Below, in pieces: positions 34,877 through 42,300 of a stretch of DNA of 45,106 nucleotides. Origin of the DNA: an uncultured Lachnospiraceae bacterium (GTDB taxonomy: Bacteria > Bacillota > Clostridia > Lachnospirales > Lachnospiraceae); contig CANQVH010000024.1 of the NCBI GenBank assembly GCA_947627245.1, forward strand, positions 1 to 45,106, written 5' to 3'. Under the pieces are notes generated by a model. That model was not told where the DNA came from, did not search any database, and saw only the letters and a list, made by a program, of their open reading frames with translations. The position numbers were made by a program, and so were the translations under genes. Numbering within the stretch: the stretch's first letter is position 1; each line of letters opens with the position of its first letter.

Positions 34877-35827
34877 TCACCGCCCGCCACCCCTTTTGTA
34901 TTTTCCCTCTTTTTGCCATTTTCCGTCTTTCCAGACTTCCATAACAATTGGTGCCATTCCATTCTCGACAACGTAATCAAACACTCCACCCACAAGTGTC
35001 AAAATCCCGGCATCCATGTCAACTTCACCTTCTTCCTTTATGCCATCAAACTCATCCTCATTGCAGAATCTCCTGATAAACGCCAACTCGGGCAAAACGG
35101 AAATCCCTAATTCCTTAGCCTTCTCCATTTCCGAAGAATCAGAATGAATATCGCTGCAGATTAGGTAGGCCGTGTTCTCAGAAACCCTGTCTGAGACTTT
35201 TCCCCTCATTTTTTTAATAGTTTCAGCCAATTGCTCCCGATTTTCAAAGAATTTCAGCTCGCCGGTTACAACAAACTCCAACCCTTTACAGGCCTCCGTC
35301 CTAACATCAAATTCATTGTTGTATTGGACACCCATACGCTTACCATCATGGACTTCGGTATAACTGGCGTGAACAATGGCATGCGCAAGGCCCTCACTAC
35401 CCTGAATATGCTCAACAACCGCTTCTTCAATATTCTCATCAAACCGATCGACTTTTGCAGACAGATCTTTCATCTCCTCATCAAAATGAATACCTGCTTC
35501 ATCAAGCAATACAATCAATTCCTTCGAGAAGTCGGAATATTCGTCCTCCCACATGCCCGATTCCCAAACAAGCAGGGCGACGATCCACGCAGAAATAGAT
35601 GGGCAATCTTTGAGAAACGGAATATTCCAGTTATCTGGGTCACCGAATCTTGCGCTTGCTCCCGATGGCAGGACGACACGCATACGATCCGAAAATTCAC
35701 CTGGCTTCGTGTTTTCAAATCGCATACCCAGGTTTGAGAGATAGTCATAAAAGACCTTGTTTTTGATGTTGAACGTTAGATAACTGGAATCACTGGAATT
35801 GGTAACAAAATCTGTTCTGAATTTCAT
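34877..35827 (-). CDS. BRCT-domain protein with FVTNSS N-terminal motif
   Basis: A 316-residue protein. The N-terminus MKFRTDFVTNSSDSSYLTF matches a recurring FVTNSSSSSF-type start seen in otherwise unrelated bacterial and phage proteins whose meaning is unknown. The middle (about 60-175) is unassigned. A BRCT domain follows at about 180-262: GLEFVVTGELKFFENREQLA, KKMRGKVSDRVSENTAYLIC, and MEKAKELGISVLPELAFIRR, with the typical G-G turn replaced by RGK. BRCT domains bind phosphopeptides or DNA ends; here it may recognise DNA ends or partner proteins for the nuclease-ATPase genes. GAGGAG eight bases before the ATG; it starts 21 bases after the LRR gene. Confidence 0.8.
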   Translation of the reverse strand: MKFRTDFVTNSSDSSYLTFNIKNKVFYDYLSNLGMRFENTKPGEFSDRMRVVLPSGASARFGDPDNWNIPFLKDCPSISAWIVALLVWESGMWEDEYSDFSKELIVLLDEAGIHFDEEMKDLSAKVDRFDENIEEAVVEHIQGSEGLAHAIVHASYTEVHDGKRMGVQYNNEFDVRTEACKGLEFVVTGELKFFENREQLAETIKKMRGKVSDRVSENTAYLICSDIHSDSSEMEKAKELGISVLPELAFIRRFCNEDEFDGIKEEGEVDMDAGILTLVGGVFDYVVENGMAPIVMEVWKDGKWQKEGKYKRGGGR

Positions 35828-35848
35828 TGGTTTTTCTCCTCTTTTCTT

Positions 35849-36514
35849 TCAAAACCATGGATTGCCCGGTCTGTCGTCCCGGGACTTCATCGCAAAATAA
35901 GGCTTTCTTAATCTGGTGCAGCCTTCAAAAACTCCCATCCCAATGCTTGTCACTCCTTCCGGAATCTTTGCGCTCTTTAGACCTTCGCAGCGTGCAAAGG
36001 CAAAATGTCCAACGCCTGTCACTCCTTCCGGAATCTCTATACTTGTTAAACCGCTGCAGTCAGAAAATGCATGATGTCCAATACTTGTCACTCCTGCTGG
36101 TATTTTCACGTTCGTGAGGCTTCTGCAGCCGGAAAAGGCACGCGCCCCAATATTTGTCACTCCTTCCGGAATCTCCATGTTCGTTAGACCGTTGCAGTCC
36201 CTAAAAGCAGAATCCCCAATACTGGTTACTCCTTCTGGAATCTTCACATTTGTAAGGCTGCTGCAGGCTTCAAAAACTCCCAATCCAATGCTTGTCACTC
36301 CTTTTGGAATTTCCACACTCGTGAGGTTGTCGCAATACCAAAAGGCATAATCCCCGATATGTATCACTCCTTTCGGAATCTTCACGCCTGTGAGCCTCCG
36401 GCAAAACTGAAAGGCCTTTTTCTTAATCCTTTTCACCCCTGCAGGAATCTCCACGTCTCCGCCAGGGCCATTATATTTTTCCAAAACAGCGTTAACAATC
36501 TGAAAATCACTCAT
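35849..36514 (-). CDS. Cytosolic leucine-rich-repeat protein (BspA-like LRR_5)
   Basis: A 221-residue protein with a short lead-in (MSDFQIVNAVLEKYNGPGGD) and about seven 23-residue repeats of the type LTSVEIPKGVTSIGxxAFxxC. This is the LRR_5/BspA class, but unlike surface BspA proteins it has no signal peptide, so it should be in the cytosol. The ATG overlaps the radical SAM stop by 8 bases (ATGAGTGA), which couples its translation to that enzyme. It may be the sensor or the substrate of the radical SAM protein. The last residues (DDRPGNPWF) are not repeat-like. Confidence 0.85.
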   Translation of the reverse strand: MSDFQIVNAVLEKYNGPGGDVEIPAGVKRIKKKAFQFCRRLTGVKIPKGVIHIGDYAFWYCDNLTSVEIPKGVTSIGLGVFEACSSLTNVKIPEGVTSIGDSAFRDCNGLTNMEIPEGVTNIGARAFSGCRSLTNVKIPAGVTSIGHHAFSDCSGLTSIEIPEGVTGVGHFAFARCEGLKSAKIPEGVTSIGMGVFEGCTRLRKPYFAMKSRDDRPGNPWF

Positions 36515-37622
36515 CGTCTTTCTCTCCTTTATCCTTTATGTCATCAAACCGATTAACTTTTTTATCTTTGTCGCAGAAAACTATTTCAGGGAAGAGAGAA
36601 CATCCGCCCTTGCACAATTCCTGATGTCTGCATCCGGGACAAGCCGTTTTAAGCCTTTTCCTGAACCGATCAAAAACAGTACCGTTCCATCCTTCTTCAA
36701 TGGTAAGGGGATTTAACTTAACTGCATACTGTTTTTTTTGATCGAAACTGCACGGCAGCATAGTCAGATCAGAATCAATATAACAACTAAACCGTGCCCC
36801 CTCGCACGTATCTAATGACTGAGGCAGGATATGTTTACAAAACCTGATTACGCCAGGGACGCTGCAGCTATCCAGGCCGACTTTGAAAGGATGCAGATTG
36901 TCAACTTCATGGAAAAACTGTTCCACTCTCGGATCTTTTACGTCCAACACGTTCTCACATGTCCCTTGTCCTGCCGGTTTATGAAGCAGAAAAATAACAG
37001 CATTGATACCTTGCGGAAAATCGTTTGCTTTTAATCTCCTGATGGCTTCGTCTATTGTATTATTTCCAAGCACATAATGTACGTTTGTTTTAACTTTCGC
37101 CGCAATTAACGTCTTTATTGCATTTATTGTATAGTCACTGCGATACCAGCTGACAGCTATGGCGCCACAGTATTTTTTACAGATATCTGCTATTTCCGTA
37201 TTCATCCCGTACCCTGACGTTGTGAAATTAGGAACAATATCATTTTCTTTGCAGATCTGAAGAATTTGCTCAAAGTCCTCATGCTGATCCGGATCTCCCC
37301 GGCCGCCCAACGCAAATTGATTACTTTTGTGGCGACACTGTTTCGCAATCCATGAAAAATCCTCCAGCCTCATATTGGGTTTTTCTACCATTAAACCGCT
37401 TTGATAACAGCCAATCCCTGCCTTGGCGCATAATCCTGTTTTCCCGTGAATGCAATGCCCCATTATGCCAACGTCAATAAGATTCGGGAAGGAGCCCATA
37501 AATGGATCTCTCCCGGTATCCTTGCCATTTTTATCAAGAATCCCTGTTCTTAGGTAGGCTCCTGTATCTGTGTCAAAAAATGACATAAACTTGTATTTTT
37601 GATCGATTAGTCTATACTTCAT
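36507..37622 (-). CDS. Radical SAM/SPASM protein with unusual cysteine spacing
   Basis: A 371-residue protein. The putative cluster-binding cysteines are C57, C65 and C72 in MGHCIHGKTGLCAKAGIGCY, a C-x7-C-x6-C spacing instead of the usual C-x3-C-x2-C. It has a SAM-contact-like ALGGRGDPDQHEDFEQIL and barrel segments (NFTTSGYGMNTEIADICKKY, AVSWYRSDY, NVHYVLGNNTIDEAIRRL). The C-terminus (about 270-350) has the cysteine pattern of a SPASM domain (CEGARFSCYIDSD, MLPCSF, CPGCRHQELCKGGC) for extra Fe-S clusters, as in enzymes that modify peptides or proteins. No precursor-peptide gene is seen; the coupled LRR protein is the nearest candidate substrate. Starts 19 bases after the WYL gene. Confidence 0.82.
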   Translation of the reverse strand: MKYRLIDQKYKFMSFFDTDTGAYLRTGILDKNGKDTGRDPFMGSFPNLIDVGIMGHCIHGKTGLCAKAGIGCYQSGLMVEKPNMRLEDFSWIAKQCRHKSNQFALGGRGDPDQHEDFEQILQICKENDIVPNFTTSGYGMNTEIADICKKYCGAIAVSWYRSDYTINAIKTLIAAKVKTNVHYVLGNNTIDEAIRRLKANDFPQGINAVIFLLHKPAGQGTCENVLDVKDPRVEQFFHEVDNLHPFKVGLDSCSVPGVIRFCKHILPQSLDTCEGARFSCYIDSDLTMLPCSFDQKKQYAVKLNPLTIEEGWNGTVFDRFRKRLKTACPGCRHQELCKGGCSLFPEIVFCDKDKKVNRFDDIKDKGEKDDE

Positions 37623-37641
37623 CTGTTAAATCTCTTTCTGG

Positions 37642-38577
37642 TCAATTCTGTTTGTCAATCACTTCAATAATGTCTCCCTGCCCCCTTAGCCAAATGTCAA
37701 CGCCATCTCCGTAAACCTCGGCCTTTATCGTCCAGCCGGTTTCATCATGTTCTATAATCTCCGCCGTCGGGAAACGGTCCAGTACGGATTCAATGCTAAG
37801 GCCTCTGTATTTGAATTTGATCGTCCTTAATTCGCCGCCAAACATGAATTGAATCCTCTTTCGAAATTCTCCCTCCTGGAAACGGTCTGCATATGGCACA
37901 TGGAAATGCTCGTCCAGAATTTCATACTCCGCGATGCGATCTATCCTGTAGATCGTTGGAAATGACCGCTTGGGAACATCCGGCATCTCTTCGCTGACGG
38001 AGATATACGCGCAAAGGTAAAAGTAGTACTCCGAAAACATGATTCCGACCGGCTGGATCAGCCGCTTCACCTTATCCGGTTCTTTTAATTTCTGATAACG
38101 GATACGCATCAGCCGATGCTCATATACCGCACTGCCGATATCCCACATGTCATCCACAAACTTCTTTCCATGATGCGGTTCCAGATAATGAAACTTTTCA
38201 TTGCTGATCAAATCCTGTACCTGCTTATAATTTTTATAAGGCACACAGCACTGCAGAAGCTTGTCAATGATCGGATACATTTCCTCTTTGGTAAGTGAAC
38301 GGCTTTCAAGAAGAATCTTACACACCGTCAGAATTTCACTGTTTGTCAGAGCCTTCCTGCTGTTCTGAACCAGAACATAACCCTTTTTCGTTCGATCATA
38401 GATCAATTCCCGATCCGTTTCCGGATCATTTGCAAAATACGCCCGGATGTCATCGATGTCCCTCTGTATGGACTTTTCATTGACCCCGTATCGGACAGCC
38501 TCGTCTGCTTTAACCAGAATTTCTCCATTTACGACTCGATTATACAGGCTGATGATTCTTTCAACCTTTTTATCCAT
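37642..38577 (-). CDS. WYL-domain transcriptional regulator
   Basis: A 311-residue regulator: N-terminal winged helix (KVERIISLYNRVVNGEILVK, YGVNEKSIQRDIDDIRAYF), WYL domain at about 140-240 (RIRYQKLKEPDKVKRLIQPV, YYFYLCAYISVSE, YRIDRIAEYEIL) and a C-terminal WCX part (TIKFKYRGLSIESVLDRFPT). WYL proteins sense nucleic acids or nucleotides and control phage-defence operons such as BREX and CBASS in several bacteria. First gene of the seven-gene run; a palindrome at 38643-38655 lies about 46 bases before its predicted transcript start. Confidence 0.87.
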   Translation of the reverse strand: MDKKVERIISLYNRVVNGEILVKADEAVRYGVNEKSIQRDIDDIRAYFANDPETDRELIYDRTKKGYVLVQNSRKALTNSEILTVCKILLESRSLTKEEMYPIIDKLLQCCVPYKNYKQVQDLISNEKFHYLEPHHGKKFVDDMWDIGSAVYEHRLMRIRYQKLKEPDKVKRLIQPVGIMFSEYYFYLCAYISVSEEMPDVPKRSFPTIYRIDRIAEYEILDEHFHVPYADRFQEGEFRKRIQFMFGGELRTIKFKYRGLSIESVLDRFPTAEIIEHDETGWTIKAEVYGDGVDIWLRGQGDIIEVIDKQN

Positions 38578-38859
38578 TCATCACCATCCTCTCTATCACT
38601 GCGATTACCTCTATACCATATACATTTTAGCAAATAAGCATGGACAGAATCTGTCTATCCTTTGATTTACATTTTTCAATGGTTTCTTTCACTGTTGCAT
38701 ATTCTTCATCTACCTTAGCGATAAAACCATCAAAATGCCTAAAATAGCACATTCCCATTATACACGCTTAGGCAAAAAATAACAATAATACATAATATAT
38801 ATGCATTAAGCAGTACTTTCTGGTAAGCAAAGCAAAAGCAAATACCTATTTATGAAAAT
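38578..38859. other. Non-coding region upstream of the WYL operon
   Basis: AT-rich. Apart from the WYL control region I see no gene or RNA here. It ends where repeat copy 4 begins. Confidence 0.5.
38610..38655 (-). promoter_or_regulatory. Control region of the WYL operon: -10 box and palindrome
   Basis: The palindrome GACAGAATCTGTC (38643-38655) is 13 bp with 6-bp arms. A -10-like TATAGA lies at 38615-38610 on the minus strand, with no good -35 box at the expected distance. The palindrome centre is about 46 bases upstream of the likely start, a place used by activators and by some repressors. It is a candidate binding site for the WYL regulator. Confidence 0.45.
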
Positions 38860-39146
38860 CCGCAATTGGTGTAAAATTGGTGTAGTAAGCCTAAAAAACG
38901 GGGAAATTGAAAAACTACAAACACTGTGAAGTCCGCGAGTTCTGGACTTCACAAATTTTTCACAAAATAATTAGCACTCACCTCTTGTTAATGTTAATCG
39001 GTCTTTCTCTTATACTGTCAAATGCCGCAGAGCCGGATTTCCGGGACTTCTGCGGCATTGCTATTTTTGTCTGGTTGTGTCTGGGAGCATCAATCGGTGC
39101 AGAATTGGTGTAAAAATTGGTGTAGTAAATAGTTTTTGTTAGCAAA
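38860..39146 (+). repeat. Interspersed repeat, copy 4 (long form)
   Basis: Best preserved copy, about 287 bp. It starts with TTGGTGTAAAATTGGTGTAG, ends with TTGGTGTAAAAATTGGTGTAG (so both ends carry the doubled motif in direct orientation), and holds two strong hairpins: 38925-38953 (TGTGAAGTCC/GGACTTCACA, 10 bp perfect) and 39021-39059 (AATGCCGCAGA/TCTGCGGCATT). It is in the same orientation as copies 1-3, at the other side of the defence-like genes. Confidence 0.87.
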
Positions 39147-39188
39147 CCATATAAGCAGAGAGTCTAAGCAGAAGACGCAACTTGAATC

Positions 39189-39228
39189 AATGCCGCAGGG
39201 TTTTACAAGCAGGTTTCTGCGGCATTTA
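39189..39228. terminator. Hairpin between repeat copy 4 and the surface protein gene
   Basis: AATGCCGCAG pairs with CTGCGGCATT with an 18-base loop. The arms match the main repeat hairpin. It lies about 95 bases after the stop of the large surface protein and may be its terminator, although the U-run on the minus strand is poor. Confidence 0.45.
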
Positions 39229-39322
39229 TCGTATGAACAGTCCAGGAAAATGTCTGCACCCCTAGTTCAAATACAAATGCAGGCAAGATCCACAAAAGAC
39301 TTTGCTTGCATTATACTATATC

Positions 39323-42300
39323 CTACTTTACCGTAACTTTACATTTGACTTTCTTTTTGCCGACTGTAACCGTAATTGTTGCCTTTCCCTTTTTTTTCGC
39401 TGTAATCTTTCCTTTACTCGATACAGTTGCTACTTTTTTGTTAGATGATGAATATTTAATTTTATGAACACATGTAATTGGCTTAACCGTAGTTTTTAAT
39501 GTAAATGATTTTCCTTTCTTTAAAGATACAGAGGACTTATTAAGTATGACTTTCGTGCACGCTACTGCACCTTTTTGCACTTTTATAGTTATTTTTTTTG
39601 ACAAGCCACTTTTCAGTGTTACCGTGATTGTCGCTTTTCCTGTCTTTGATTGTGCGGTAATCTTTCCTTTGTTATTTACTTTAACAATTTTTGTATTGTT
39701 TGATTTCCAGGATTTTACTGCATCTCCTTTAGCCAACTCTGTCACTTTTATCTTTGAGGTGGATTGCTTTACTTTAAGCTGAATTGATGAAGCAGTAAGC
39801 TTTATAGTTGGTTTCAACTTAGAAATAACTTTTATATCAGATTCCCCACATATTGAGCAAATTCTTTTCTGCTTTCCCTCCACTAAAACAGTAGCCATTC
39901 TGGCAGTTTCCCATAAACCATATTTATGCCCTGTTGCTGGAATGGATTTACTGGAATTCGGTTTTATATTATTACAAATTATACACTTTTCGCAGGACTG
40001 ACCATTTGTAATACAAGTGGCTGCTTTAATAATAACTGTTTTATATACATGTCCTGTACAGGGTGCCTCCTCAAAATTGATGCCATGATTATGTGCATAA
40101 ATTTCAGCACAAGACTCTTTTCTTCCAATAATTGTAAGGCTTTCGCTACATCCCGTGAACACACCAGTTCCATTATAACTAAATCCCATTTCAGTTACAC
40201 TTGCTGGTATACTGATACTCACCAGTCCAGTACAATCTCTAAACGCATAGCCGCCGATACTTACTATGCCTTCTGGCAAATTAACATTCGTCAAGCTCAT
40301 ACAACTATCAAATGCTCCATCTTCTATACTTATTACCCCTTTTGGAAAACTGACATTTTCTAAATTACTACACTTTGAAAACACGTAACTTGCTATCACT
40401 TCTACTCCTTGTGGGATAATGATTTTTTTTAAACTATTGCAATTTTCAAATGCTGCTGATCCTATAAGTGTTATTCCTTCTGGTAAATTAATACTTGTTA
40501 AGCTACTGCAATTCAAAAATGCCTCATTTCCTATTTTTATCAGTCCTTGCGAAATTCCAATGCTAATTAAATTACTGCAATCTGCGAACGTTCCTTTCTC
40601 TATACTTATTACTCCTTTTGGCAAATCAATATTCTCCAAATTGCCACATCCCTGAAATGCATATTCCCCTATATTGGTTAGTTCTTCCGATAGAACAACA
40701 TCTATTAAGCTTGTACAACCATTAAACGCATATCCTTCTATGCTCTTCACTGTATGAGGTATATTAATGGTTATCAAACTTCTACATCCCTGAAATGTAT
40801 ATTCTCCTATATTGGTTATATCTTCCGCCAGAGTAATACTCTCAAAATTTTCCACATCAAACGCTCTTCGCCATTGTCCTATTACTGCTTTAGACAAATT
40901 AATTTTCTTTATATTGCTACATTCCCTAAAAGCATATTCTCCTACACTCGCTACTCCCTGCGGCAGATAAATACTCGTCAAGCTGTTGCAGTCATAAAAT
41001 GCATAATCACCTATATTCTGTAAGCTTTCTGGCAGTGTAATGCTTTTTAACTTATTGCACTTATAAAACGCGTCACGCCCTATGCTGGTCAATCCTTCAG
41101 GTAAGTTGATGTTCGTCAAGTTACTACATGAATAAAATGCGAATGCCTTCACGCTCATCAATCCCTCTGGCAATGTAACACTCTCTAAACTGCTACATTC
41201 TTGAAAAGCACCTGCTTCTATGCTCGTCAATCCATTAGGCAAAACAACATCCTTTAAACTTCTGCAATACCAAAATGCAGACTCTCCAATATAGGTTAAA
41301 CTTTCTGGGAAATTGATACTTTCTAGACCGTAACAATGCCAGAATGCTTCTTGCTCTATTCGTGTTATACTTTCTGGCAATATAACATCTTTTAAATCAC
41401 TACACATATAAAACGCCTTCTCTCCAATATGCGTCAACCCTTCTGGCAAGCTAATATTTTTTAAATTATTGCATCCATAAAACGCCTCATCCCCCAATCC
41501 TGTTATCCCTTCACAGATAATTACATCCTTTACTTTGTCTGAATAGTTATGTGTGATAGGATTCCACCGACCATAGCTATAGTCATCATCATATATTTCT
41601 CCCTTTCCATAAACAAACAACGTTCCATCATCATATAATGTATATTTAACATTAGTTCCGCAACTTCCACTTGATTCAGAAGACGGAACTGTACTACTAT
41701 TAACCGTCACAGTCTGTGTTGCGGTGTATCCTCCATCTTCCGTTTTAGCCGTTATTGTTACTACCCCTTCTCCCAAAACTGTTCCAAAACCTCCATTTTC
41801 AGGAACAGATAGAATCGATGGATTAGAACTGGTATAGGTTATATTTTTGTTTGTTGCATTCGATGGTTCTATATTAGCATATGCTAAAAATATGCTATTT
41901 TTATTTATAAGTGTTACCTGCGGATTTGAAAAACATACTCCTGTAACAGGTATGTTTGCATCATATGATATTTTTTCCCAGTCAATATCCTTATATAAAT
42001 GCTGGTATATATTCGAATATTTATCTATCAACTGTAAAATGTTTTTTCTGTTTGATGTCTGAGTTTCGCTACGATCTATCATTTCTTTAGCTGTTGAAAT
42101 ATTCTCACGATAAAATATCATATTAACAAAGTTAGAAATTACTCCGCTATCAAGATATCCATTCAGCCAGGTTTTTGCAAAATCATTTCCATACATCTGG
42201 AATTGTATATATGCCTGGAAGCACGCAAAAAAAGTCTGCGCGTTTACAGATGATTTATCACTCATAAAATTGGATGTCGCACTCATCATTCCCTGTTTCA

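Noticed and set aside
38907..39113. Plus-strand frame inside repeat copy 4.
   Set aside because: It translates the hairpin repeat and has no ribosome site; the same frame is broken in the other copies.
40190..41510. Regular spacing of similar sequences that looks like a CRISPR array.
   Set aside because: The 69-bp period equals 23 codons and encodes LRR repeats; units are not identical and there are no unique spacers. The same holds for 35870-36450.
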